A stretch of DNA of 6,567 bases from Jatrophihabitans sp. Its GTDB lineage: Bacteria; Actinomycetota; Actinomycetes; Mycobacteriales; Jatrophihabitantaceae. The notes below the pieces were generated by a model that saw nothing but the letters and a program-made list of their open reading frames with translations, ran no database searches and was not told the DNA's origin. This document shows positions 1 to 5,934 of the stretch, in pieces (within the stretch, counting starts at the first letter, position 1; each line of letters starts with the position of its first letter). The position numbers and the translations under genes are program-made. The stretch is taken from the NCBI GenBank assembly GCA_004299665.1, contig SCQZ01000332.1:1-6567 (forward strand), in the 5' to 3' direction.

Positions 1-1788
1 GCGAGCAACGTCTCGACGGTGAGCCAGTCCAACACCGCCGACTTCGTGTTCGACAACGCCGAGAGGTCGCCGGACCACGTCGCGCTGCGCAGGCGGGTCG
101 ACGGGGCGTGGCGCGACGTCACCAGCGCGCAGTTCGTCGCCGAGGTGGTGGCGGTCGCCAAGGGGTTGATCGCGAGCGGCATCGGGTCCGGCGACCGGGT
201 CGCCGTGATGAGCAAGACGCGCTACGAGTGGACTGTCGCCGACTTCGCGCTGTTCACCGCCGGCGCCGTGGTGGTGCCGATCTACGAGACCTCCAGCGCC
301 GAGCAGGTCGAGTGGATCGTCTCCGACTCCGGGGCCCGCGCGATCTTCCTGGAGACCGCGGCCCACGCCGCGGTGCTCGCCTCGGTCCGCGACCGGCTGC
401 CGTCCCTCGAGCGTGTCTGGCAGTTCGACGAGGCGGCGCTCGAATCACTCACCGCCGCCGGGACCGAGGTGAGTGACGAGGAGGTCACCAAGCGGCGCAC
501 CGCGGTCGCGCTGGACGACCTCGCCTCGATCATCTACACCTCCGGCACCACCGGCCGGCCCAAGGGCTGCCAGTTGATCCACCGCAACTTCGTCAGCGAG
601 GTCAACGAGCTGCTGGACCTGCTCGAGTCGTTCTTCAACGAGCAGACCTCGACGTTGCTGTTCCTGCCGATCGCGCACGTCTTCGGTCGCGCCATCGAGA
701 TCGGGGCGCTCGCCGCCGGCTGCACGCTCGGTCACACCGCCGACGTGAAGAACCTGCTCGACGACCTCGCCGCCTTCCGGCCGACGTTCGTACTGGCCGT
801 CCCGCGTGTGTTCGAGAAGGTCTACAACAGCGCCAAGCAGAAGGCGCATTCCTCCGGCAAGGGCAAGATCTTCGACCTGGCCGAACGGACCGCGATCGGC
901 TACTCGCGAGCGCTGGACACCGGCCGCGTGTCGCCGCTGCTCAAGGTGCGGCACGCCGTCATGGACAGGCTGGTCTACTCCAAGCTGCGCGCCGCGCTCG
1001 GCGGCAACTGCATCGCCGCGGTGTCCGGCGGCGCGCCGCTCGGGGAACGGCTCGGGCACTTCTTCCGCGGCGTCGGCGTGACGATCTACGAAGGGTACGG
1101 CCTCACCGAGACCACTGCCGGCATCACGGTGAACCGCCCGGACGCGATCAAGGTCGGCTCCGTCGGGCAGCCGATCGGCGGCGCGAGCGCCAAGATCGCC
1201 GGTGACGGCGAGGTGCTGCTGCAAGGGCCGGTCGTCTTCACCGGCTACTGGATGAACGAGCAGGCGACCCGCGAGGCGATCCGCGACGGCTGGTTCCACA
1301 CCGGCGACATCGGCGAGATCGACGACGACGGATTCGTGCGGATCACCGGCCGCAAGAAGGAACTCATCGTCACGGCCGGCGGCAAGAACGTCGCACCCGC
1401 GGTCCTCGAGGACCGGGTGCGTGCGCACGCCCTGGTGAGCCAGTGCCTGGTCGTCGGCGACCAGCAGCCGTTCATCGCGGCGCTGATCACCATCGACGCC
1501 GAGGCCTTCCCGGCGTGGTGCCAGCAGGCCGGCAAGCCCGCGGACCTCACGATCGCGGACGCCGTCGACGACCCGGACCTGCGGGCGGAGATCCAGGGCG
1601 CCGTCGACGAGGCGAACAACGCCGTCAGCAAGGCCGAGTCGATCCGCAAGTTCGTCATCTTGCCCACCGACTGGACCGAGGAGGGCGGGCAGCTCACGCC
1701 GTCGATGAAACTCAAGCGCAACGTCGTGATGGCCGAGTGCGCCCAGCAGGTCGCCGAACTGTACGACGGCGGCCCGTCCTCCACCTGA
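1..1788 (+). CDS. fadD15: Long-chain acyl-CoA ligase (FadD15-type AMP-forming synthetase), 5' end probably cut by the window
   Basis: Activates long-chain fatty acids to acyl-CoA through an acyl-adenylate, in the cytoplasm or at the inner membrane face. Counting from the GTG at 19 (589 residues): the P-loop YTSGTTGRPKG is at 173-183, the YEGYGLTETT adenylate-binding block at 357-366, GWFHTGD at 424-430 (the ribose-binding Asp is D430), the hinge GRKKELI at 444-450, and the C-terminal TPSMKLKR at 560-567, with K564 in the place of the catalytic lysine. This is the complete ANL domain order. The GTG at 19 has no purine-rich ribosome site. The frame stays open to base 1, and mycobacterial FadD15 (about 600 residues, from memory) has roughly a dozen more N-terminal residues, so I infer that the start lies left of the window. 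The gene converges with the pimB-like gene. Family assignment is very secure; the exact chain-length preference is not visible. The FadD15 name rests on similarity plus synteny. Confidence 0.93.
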   Translation, partial: ASNVSTVSQSNTADFVFDNAERSPDHVALRRRVDGAWRDVTSAQFVAEVVAVAKGLIASGIGSGDRVAVMSKTRYEWTVADFALFTAGAVVVPIYETSSAEQVEWIVSDSGARAIFLETAAHAAVLASVRDRLPSLERVWQFDEAALESLTAAGTEVSDEEVTKRRTAVALDDLASIIYTSGTTGRPKGCQLIHRNFVSEVNELLDLLESFFNEQTSTLLFLPIAHVFGRAIEIGALAAGCTLGHTADVKNLLDDLAAFRPTFVLAVPRVFEKVYNSAKQKAHSSGKGKIFDLAERTAIGYSRALDTGRVSPLLKVRHAVMDRLVYSKLRAALGGNCIAAVSGGAPLGERLGHFFRGVGVTIYEGYGLTETTAGITVNRPDAIKVGSVGQPIGGASAKIAGDGEVLLQGPVVFTGYWMNEQATREAIRDGWFHTGDIGEIDDDGFVRITGRKKELIVTAGGKNVAPAVLEDRVRAHALVSQCLVVGDQQPFIAALITIDAEAFPAWCQQAGKPADLTIADAVDDPDLRAEIQGAVDEANNAVSKAESIRKFVILPTDWTEEGGQLTPSMKLKRNVVMAECAQQVAELYDGGPSST

Positions 1789-1789
1789 A

Positions 1790-1804
1790 GCCGCGCCGGG
1801 CGGC
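1790..1804. terminator. Small hairpin in the convergent gap
   Basis: The 17-bp gap between the two converging stop codons holds a 5-bp perfect inverted repeat (GCCGC at 1790-1794, GCGGC at 1800-1804) around a 5-nt loop. It could act as a short bidirectional terminator. There is no T-tract on either side and the stem is short, so chance in such GC-rich DNA is a real alternative. Confidence 0.25.
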
Positions 1805-1805
1805 C

Positions 1806-2936
1806 TCAGCCGTCCAGCAGGGCACGCAGGCGGGCGGCGACCACGTCCCAGCGCCACTCCCGCTCCACCCACGCCCGTCCCGCGGCACCCAGGCGCCCGC
1901 GCAGCGGCGCGTCCTGCAGCAGGGTGACCAACCGCGACGCCACCGCGGCGGCGTCGCGGCCGTCGACCACGTACCCGGTCTCCCCCTCCCGCACCGCGTC
2001 CGGGGCGCCGCCGGAGGCGCCGGCGAGCACCGGGAGGCCCACCGCGGACGCCTCGAGGTACACGATGCCGAGCCCCTCGACGTCCATCCCCGCGCGGCGG
2101 GTACGGCACGGCATGGCGAACACGTCGCCGGCGGCGTAGTGCGCGGGCAGGTCCGCGAACGCGACGCCGCCGGTGAACACGACGTCGCCGGCGACACCGC
2201 GGCGGGCCGCCAACCGCTCGAGGTGGTCGCGGTACGGCCCCCGGCCGACGATCAGCAGCGCCGCGCCCGGGACCGCGCGGCGCACCGCGGGCATCGCCTC
2301 GATCAGCACGTCCTGGCCCTTGCGGGGCACCAGCCGGGAGACGCACACCACCACCGGCCGCCCGGCCAGGCCGTGCCGTTCCCGCACCGCCGACCCGGAC
2401 ACGCCCGGTGAGAACGTGTCGGCGTCCACCCCGGGATGCAACTCCTGCATCCGCGACCGAGCGCCGAGCGCGGGCTCGATCCGGCTGCGGGTGTACTCGC
2501 CCAGGTAGGTGATCACGTCACAGGACCTGCCGATGCGCCGCAGCACCTGCCGCGCGCCGGGCAGCATCGCCCAGCCGATCTCGTGCCCGTGCGAGGACGC
2601 CACGATCCGCTGCGCGCCGGCGCGGCGCAGCGCGGGCGCCAGCAGCCCGAGCGGCGCCGACGCCCCGAACCAGACGGCGGTGCACCCGTACTCGCGCAGG
2701 AGCCGAACGGCGCGCCGTGCCGCCGCCGGCGTCGGGAGCAGCAGGCCGGAGCGGTGCCGCTCGACGGGGAACGGGGCGGCGGCGTCGAACTCCCGGGCGC
2801 CGGCGTAGTCCGAGGAGTACACGACGACCGAGCCCGCGGGCTGGCGGATCGCCAGTTCGTGCACGAAGGACTGGATCCCGCCCTGGCGCGGCGGGAAGTC
2901 GTTCGTGACGATCAGCGTGCGCCGCGGTGCCGTCAT
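1806..2936 (-). CDS. pimB: PimB'-like GDP-mannose-dependent alpha-1,6-mannosyltransferase (phosphatidylinositol mannoside synthesis)
   Basis: Predicted to add the second mannose to (acyl-)PIM1, giving PIM2, on the cytoplasmic face of the membrane. This is the step toward higher PIMs, lipomannan and lipoarabinomannan. The 376-residue GT4/GT-B protein matches the mycobacterial Rv2188c product nearly end to end, as I recall it. The N-terminal TNDFPPRQGGIQS (11-23) carries the GG that binds donor phosphate, SHGHE is at 115-119 (H118), and SRLVPRKGQD is at 200-209, with R201 and K206 at the spacing of the known donor-diphosphate-binding pair. The C-terminal MDVEGLGIVYLEAS (284-297) carries the EX7E pair E287/E295. 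PCRTRRAGMDVEG is typical of PimB' rather than of PimA or MgtA. The start is an ATG 22 bp after the stop of the preceding lipoprotein gene, with only a weak ribosome site, so co-transcription is likely. There is no signal peptide, as expected. The other possibility is a related GT4 mannosyltransferase acting on another lipid. Confidence 0.92.
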   Translation of the reverse strand: MTAPRRTLIVTNDFPPRQGGIQSFVHELAIRQPAGSVVVYSSDYAGAREFDAAAPFPVERHRSGLLLPTPAAARRAVRLLREYGCTAVWFGASAPLGLLAPALRRAGAQRIVASSHGHEIGWAMLPGARQVLRRIGRSCDVITYLGEYTRSRIEPALGARSRMQELHPGVDADTFSPGVSGSAVRERHGLAGRPVVVCVSRLVPRKGQDVLIEAMPAVRRAVPGAALLIVGRGPYRDHLERLAARRGVAGDVVFTGGVAFADLPAHYAAGDVFAMPCRTRRAGMDVEGLGIVYLEASAVGLPVLAGASGGAPDAVREGETGYVVDGRDAAAVASRLVTLLQDAPLRGRLGAAGRAWVEREWRWDVVAARLRALLDG

Positions 2937-2958
2937 CGGCGCGGTCCCGGCCGGGCGG

Positions 2959-4233
2959 TCATGTCAGCTGGCTGCGCAGGTAGGCCTGCCACCGTTCGGT
3001 GAACTGCTGCGGCGACAGGTGCACCACCTGCTGCAGCGCGTGCGCGACCGCGATGCCGGCCGGTTCGTCCGGCGCCCCGGCCACCCGGTAGAAGCGCACC
3101 AGGCCGTCGTTGCCCACCATGGCCGCGATCATCCGGCATGCCAGCCACGCCTGCTCGTACGCCTGCGCCTGGCCGGCGGCACCGGCCGCGAAGGCGGCGT
3201 CCGACGGCAGCTCGGCCGGCACCCGGCCCGCCCGCACCTCGGCGCGCAGTTCGGCGGCGGCGACGGACACCGGCTCGTCGGCACCGAGTTCGGCCACGTA
3301 CTCGGCCACGCCCTCGACCACCCAGCGCGCCATGCCCGGCGCCGTGATGGCCGCGGTCGCGAGGTGCGTGATCTCGTGCGCCGCCACGATCTCGGCCCCG
3401 GTCCCGGACAGCGCGGCGTCCGCGGCCGGGGCTAGCACTACGCGCTGGCCGTAGGGGCGGGCGGTGCGCGGGTCGATGCCGGCCGTGATCGCCTCGGCGT
3501 CGGCGTCCGCGCCGGCCGCGTCCCCGGTGAGTGCCGCGAACTCGGCCTGTGAGGCGGGGGCGTACACCGCGACGGCGTACGGGGTGTCCGCCCCCCACAC
3601 CGAGCGGACCACGGGCAGCGCGGCGTCGACCGCGTCCGCGAACGCCGTCAGGTGCAGCGCGTTCTCGATGTGACCGAGCACGAGGCTGTGCACCCCCCTG
3701 GCCACCACCACCGGGCCGAAGTCCCACGGGTCGCGCCAGCTCACGCCGCCGGCCTGCGCCATGTCGTCGTCCCCGGCCAGCAGGACCCGCCCGTCGCGGC
3801 GCACGAAGGTCCACCACAGGTCCTGCCGGTCCGGCACGGTGTCGACGCCGGCGAGTTCGAAGGCCAGCGTGACCCGCACCACCGTCGCGGGCGCGCCGTA
3901 GCGCCGGGCGGCGGCCCGCGCCACGCCCGGATCGGTCACCGGCGCGGCCAGCGTGTAGGTCCACGACGCGAGGGGGACGCCCGCGATGTTCGTGATCAGG
4001 GCCGCCTGGCGCGAGCGGAACCGGGCATCGGCGCGGGCGGTGTCGACGTCGGCGAGGAACCGGGCGGAGGCGCCCGCCCGCAGCGCCTCGGCGTGCCGGG
4101 CGAGCACGGTGCGGATCTGCGATCCCGTGGGCGGACCGGACGGGCCCGCGCCGCAGGCCGCCGTGCCGAGCCCGAGCATCACGAGGACGATGACCACCGC
4201 CAGGCTCGCGCCCCCGCGGCGGCCGACGCGCAC
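2959..4233 (-). CDS. Putative lipoprotein with HExxH gluzincin-type metallopeptidase motif (positional homologue of Rv2189c)
   Basis: A 424-residue exported protein whose function is not established. The N-terminus has basic residues (RRGG), a hydrophobic core at about 9-23, and TAAC ending at C27 followed by a Gly/Pro/Ser linker. This looks like a relaxed lipobox, with Thr at -3 instead of the usual Leu/Val/Ile, so lipid attachment is likely but not certain. Residues about 38-175 form a separate N-terminal alpha/beta region. Residues about 190-420 hold HEITH (286-290), then 16 residues, then the E307-G of VVEGVAEY, the spacing and context expected for zinc-binding gluzincins of the peptidase MA type. 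H286 and H290 would bind zinc, E287 would be catalytic, and E307 (or E311) the third ligand. It starts with GTG three bases after the stop of the RipC-like gene, without a clear ribosome site of its own, which points to translational coupling. A role in processing envelope proteins is inference; a catalytically inactive scaffold is also possible. Confidence 0.8.
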   Translation of the reverse strand: MRVGRRGGASLAVVIVLVMLGLGTAACGAGPSGPPTGSQIRTVLARHAEALRAGASARFLADVDTARADARFRSRQAALITNIAGVPLASWTYTLAAPVTDPGVARAAARRYGAPATVVRVTLAFELAGVDTVPDRQDLWWTFVRRDGRVLLAGDDDMAQAGGVSWRDPWDFGPVVVARGVHSLVLGHIENALHLTAFADAVDAALPVVRSVWGADTPYAVAVYAPASQAEFAALTGDAAGADADAEAITAGIDPRTARPYGQRVVLAPAADAALSGTGAEIVAAHEITHLATAAITAPGMARWVVEGVAEYVAELGADEPVSVAAAELRAEVRAGRVPAELPSDAAFAAGAAGQAQAYEQAWLACRMIAAMVGNDGLVRFYRVAGAPDEPAGIAVAHALQQVVHLSPQQFTERWQAYLRSQLT

Positions 4234-4236
4234 CGC

Positions 4237-5292
4237 TCAGCCGGTCAGGCGCGTGGCACCGACGTAGGCGCTACCGAACTGGTTCGCCGGAACCACCGAG
4301 ACGTTCTGCCCCGAGGTCGGCGCCGAGACCATCATGCCGTTGCCGATGTAGATCGTGACGTGCCCGATCGGCTGGTAGAAGAACATCAGGTCACCGGGCT
4401 GCAACTGCGCGAACGACACGTGTGTGCCGTAGCCGTACTGGCCGGCGGCGGAGTGGGGCAGGCTCACGCCCGCCGCCGCCCACGCGGCCATCGTCAGGCC
4501 GGAGCAGTCGTAGGAGTTGGGTCCGGCCGCGCCGAAGACGTAGGGCTTGCCCACCTGGGCCAGCGCGAACTGCACGGCGGTGGCTGCCGCGCCGCTCGAC
4601 GCGGACGGCGCCTGGGCACGCAACTGGGCGACGGTGGCGGCGCTCACGGCCGGATTCACCTGCTGCAGGTAGGCGGCACGCTGTTGGGCGCCGAGCCGGT
4701 CGAGCAGGGCCTGGTAGTCGCCGAGCTGCTTCTCGACCTCGGCCTTCTTGGCGGCGAGGGCGTCACGGGTCCGCTGGGCGCTCGCCAGCAGGCCGTCGGC
4801 CTGCTTGCGTGCCTTCTGCGCCTGGGTATTGGCGATGTTGAGGTTGTCGACGACCTGCGCGGTGTGGCTGGAGATCATCGACAGGGTCTGCAGCCGGTCC
4901 AGGTAGCTCTGCCCGCTGCTGCTGGTCAGCAGTGCCCCGGTGGCGCTGAAAGATCCGCCCTCGTAGATGGCCGCCGCGGCCGCGCCGAGCTGATCGCGCG
5001 CGATCTGGAAGGCGCTGTCGGCCTGGGCCGCCAGCTGCTCGGCCTGCTGCGCCGCCTGCGTCTTGACCGCGACGTCGCCTTGCGCGACGTCGTACTGCTC
5101 GACGAGTTGGGTGTTGGCGAAGGCCAGCTCGCCGAGTTGCCGCTGGATCTGCGCCACCGTGGGCTGTCCGGGCGGCGGGTCCGCCGTGGCGCTCTGCCCG
5201 AGCACCGGGGTCAGCGCAGCGATCGCTGCGACGGACGAGACGAGGGCGAGGCGCCGGATCCGGCGACGGTTCGCTCGTGCCACAGTCGGCAC
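4237..5292 (-). CDS. ripC: RipC-like secreted NlpC/P60 peptidoglycan endopeptidase
   Basis: Predicted to cut the D-Glu/mDAP bond in peptidoglycan stem peptides outside the cytoplasmic membrane, as family members RipA and RipC do. The 351-residue product has a basic N-region (RRRIRR), a hydrophobic stretch at 15-31, and a likely signal-peptidase site after ATA (35-37). Ala/Gln-rich coiled-coil segments run at about 45-105 and 135-212. A Ser/Ala linker follows, and then the NlpC/P60 domain at about 235-351. C263 lies in YDCSG and H311 in GHVTIYIG. The third active-site position falls on S323 in VSAP, where RipA has Glu and other members have His. In mycobacteria the coiled coil of RipC contacts FtsX (known for the family), so divisome-linked control is plausible. 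The GTG at 5292 follows GAAGGAAG at 5310-5303. A GTG at 5283, preceded by GGAG, is an alternative start three codons later. Expression is probably governed by the c-di-AMP riboswitch in its leader. Confidence 0.92.
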   Translation of the reverse strand: MPTVARANRRRIRRLALVSSVAAIAALTPVLGQSATADPPPGQPTVAQIQRQLGELAFANTQLVEQYDVAQGDVAVKTQAAQQAEQLAAQADSAFQIARDQLGAAAAAIYEGGSFSATGALLTSSSGQSYLDRLQTLSMISSHTAQVVDNLNIANTQAQKARKQADGLLASAQRTRDALAAKKAEVEKQLGDYQALLDRLGAQQRAAYLQQVNPAVSAATVAQLRAQAPSASSGAAATAVQFALAQVGKPYVFGAAGPNSYDCSGLTMAAWAAAGVSLPHSAAGQYGYGTHVSFAQLQPGDLMFFYQPIGHVTIYIGNGMMVSAPTSGQNVSVVPANQFGSAYVGATRLTG

Positions 5293-5294
5293 AA

Positions 5295-5308
5295 CTCCGT
5301 TTCTTCCT
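5295..5308 (-). promoter_or_regulatory. Ribosome binding region of the RipC-like gene (two candidate sites)
   Basis: On the minus strand, AAGGAAG (5308-5302 region) sits about 10 nt before the GTG at 5292. A second site, GGAG (5298-5295), sits only 2 nt before that GTG but 11 nt before the GTG at 5283. The first pair fits the longer start used here; the second would favour the shorter one. AAGGAAG abuts the closing helix of the riboswitch, so its accessibility may depend on aptamer folding. Confidence 0.6.
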
Positions 5309-5481
5309 TCAGCTGCCTACCGGGTTAGCTGACGGGTTCGGGCGGGAAGCAGCCCTACGGCACGGCGCGACTCCGGTTCGGAGCCGTGCGCTGCGCCGAT
5401 TCACCCCAGGAAACGCGGGTCCCCGGTTCGGGCCGGCAACCGTGTGAGTGACGGGTTGCGCGGCGGTCGATTCGGCAGTGA
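5309..5481 (-). promoter_or_regulatory. c-di-AMP riboswitch (ydaO/yuaA type) in the leader of the RipC-like gene
   Basis: Read on the minus strand, this RNA shows the conserved blocks of the ydaO/yuaA family in order. TGCCGAATC is at 5477-5469, the GGGGACCC block near 5424, TGGGGTGAATC at 5408-5398, CGTAGGG with CCC at 5359-5344, CGAACCCGTCAGCTAACCCG at 5340-5321, and GTAGGCA at 5320-5314. The closing helix P1 pairs CTGCC (5478-5474) with GGCAG (5317-5313), and can be extended by TCA/TGA around one bulged C to 5481/5309. The peripheral arm is a strong hairpin at 5389-5360: outer stem GCACGG/CCGTGC, inner stem CTCCG/CGGAG, with asymmetric internal bases. The family senses cyclic di-AMP and often precedes actinobacterial cell-wall hydrolase genes, usually lowering expression when ligand is bound (established knowledge). 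The aptamer ends about 16-20 nt before the start codon and no terminator hairpin with a U-tract follows it. Confidence 0.93.
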
Positions 5482-5531
5482 CACTCGGCGATGCCCGGTG
5501 CGGACACCTAACCGAACCGAATGTCTCGGAA

Positions 5532-5560
5532 AGGTTACGACGGGGTTCGCGGGGGTGCAA
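5532..5560 (-). promoter_or_regulatory. Candidate sigma-70-type promoter for the riboswitch/ripC transcript
   Basis: On the minus strand a -35 box TTGCAC (5560-5555) is followed after exactly 17 bp by TAACCT (5537-5532), which fits the actinobacterial TANNNT -10 pattern. Transcription would start near 5525, giving about 45 nt before the aptamer and a leader of about 230 nt in total. The position, downstream of the stop of the small CxxC gene and upstream of the riboswitch, is where a promoter is needed. Confidence 0.55.
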
Positions 5561-5573
5561 CGGCGCCCCCCGT
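5540..5573 (-). terminator. G/C-block inverted repeat after the small CxxC gene
   Basis: GGGGG at 5551-5555 and CCCCC at 5566-5570 can form a strong stem, extended inward by GC pairs with one mismatch. ACGGGG at 5540-5545 can alternatively pair with CCCCGT at 5568-5573. It begins about 25 nt beyond the stop of the small gene, a normal place for a terminator, but no T-tract follows on the minus strand. It also overlaps the -35 box of the candidate ripC promoter, so it could instead be an operator or simple GC skew. Confidence 0.3.
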
Positions 5574-5597
5574 TCTTGTCATTAAGAGCCCTTCGAA

Positions 5598-5795
5598 TCA
5601 CGCACCTTCCCTGACAGATCGGGATGTTTCCGGCGGCAGGGCGCCCACCAGCCCGGCGGACGCGAGCCGGGTCAGGGCGCGACGCTCGACCGCGTCGATC
5701 CGTACCCGCGGGCGCGGGCGGTCCAGCAGGAACGCCACGACGCAGTCCGGGCAGCCCTCTCCGGCGACCGGGCAGGTGTCACAGTCGATGATCAT
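5598..5795 (-). CDS. Small conserved-type hypothetical protein with two CxxC pairs
   Basis: A 65-residue protein starting MIIDCDTC. Four cysteines, C5, C8, C15 and C18, form CxxC-x6-CxxC in the first 18 residues, an arrangement that could bind zinc or an iron-sulfur cluster. The rest is a basic, Arg/Pro-rich linker followed by an amphipathic helix-like segment (about 34-52, AVERRALTRLASAGLV). The ATG is supported by a strong GAGGAG five bases upstream, so the gene is real despite its size. Small proteins beginning with this DCxTC...GCPxC pattern occur next to NYN-domain and NlpC/P60 genes in other actinobacteria, as far as I recall, but I know of no assigned function. It lies 139 bp downstream of the NYN gene on the same strand. 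No signal peptide or membrane segment is visible, so it is cytoplasmic. A role as a nucleic-acid-binding or redox-sensing partner is only a guess. Confidence 0.85.
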   Translation of the reverse strand: MIIDCDTCPVAGEGCPDCVVAFLLDRPRPRVRIDAVERRALTRLASAGLVGALPPETSRSVREGA

Positions 5796-5800
5796 CGGAA

Positions 5801-5806
5801 CTCCTC
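5801..5806 (-). promoter_or_regulatory. Strong Shine-Dalgarno of the small CxxC gene
   Basis: GAGGAG on the minus strand, five bases before the ATG at 5795. It is the best ribosome binding site in the window and fixes the start of the 65-residue protein. Confidence 0.75.
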
Positions 5807-5889
5807 GGGGATCGGGTGCGCCGACGGTAGACCGGGGGTCGGACGTTTCTGCGCGCCCGCCCGCGTCCGGCCGCCGACGCGCGTCAAGG

Positions 5890-5920
5890 CGGCAGGAAGC
5901 TGCCGGGCCGGTCCCGGCCC
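5890..5920 (-). terminator. Tandem hairpins after the NYN gene
   Basis: Two abutting perfect inverted repeats lie 15-45 nt past the stop of the NYN gene: CGGCAG-GAAG-CTGCCG at 5890-5905 and GGGCCG-GTCC-CGGCCC sharing base 5905 and running to 5920 (plus-strand reading). Each has a 6-bp stem and a 4-nt loop. There is no U-tract, but paired GC hairpins without one are a common candidate form of actinobacterial terminator. Such an element would separate the NYN gene from the small CxxC gene. Confidence 0.45.
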
Positions 5921-5934
5921 GCGGCGTGTCGGCG

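Noticed and set aside
445..2346. A 633-codon minus-strand open frame across the acyl-CoA ligase and part of the pimB-like gene
   Set aside because: It is antisense to one clear gene and out of frame with another. Its composition is Arg/Gly/Ala/Pro-rich with no domain, as expected for the open complementary frame of very GC-rich codons.
2937..2958. The palindrome CCCGGCCGGG (2946-2955) between the lipoprotein and pimB genes, considered as a terminator or operator
   Set aside because: It has no loop and no T-tract, and such GC palindromes are frequent by chance at this base composition. The 22-bp gap fits an operon.
3652..5328. A 558-codon plus-strand open frame opposite the lipoprotein and RipC-like genes
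   Set aside because: It is low-complexity, rich in Arg/Gly/His/Val, and opposite two genes with recognisable domains and signal peptides. It also runs into the riboswitch.
5309..5601. Minus-strand open frames of 83 and 66 codons in the ripC leader, considered as leader peptides
   Set aside because: They lie across the structured riboswitch, have no ribosome site, and have no recognisable protein features. The RNA conservation explains the sequence better.
5824..5887. TTGACG (5887-5882) and TACCGT (5829-5824) on the minus strand as a promoter for the small CxxC gene
   Set aside because: The two boxes are about 52 bp apart, far too wide to work together. TACCGT alone could be a -10 box with a start about 10 bases before GAGGAG, but no matching -35 is visible.
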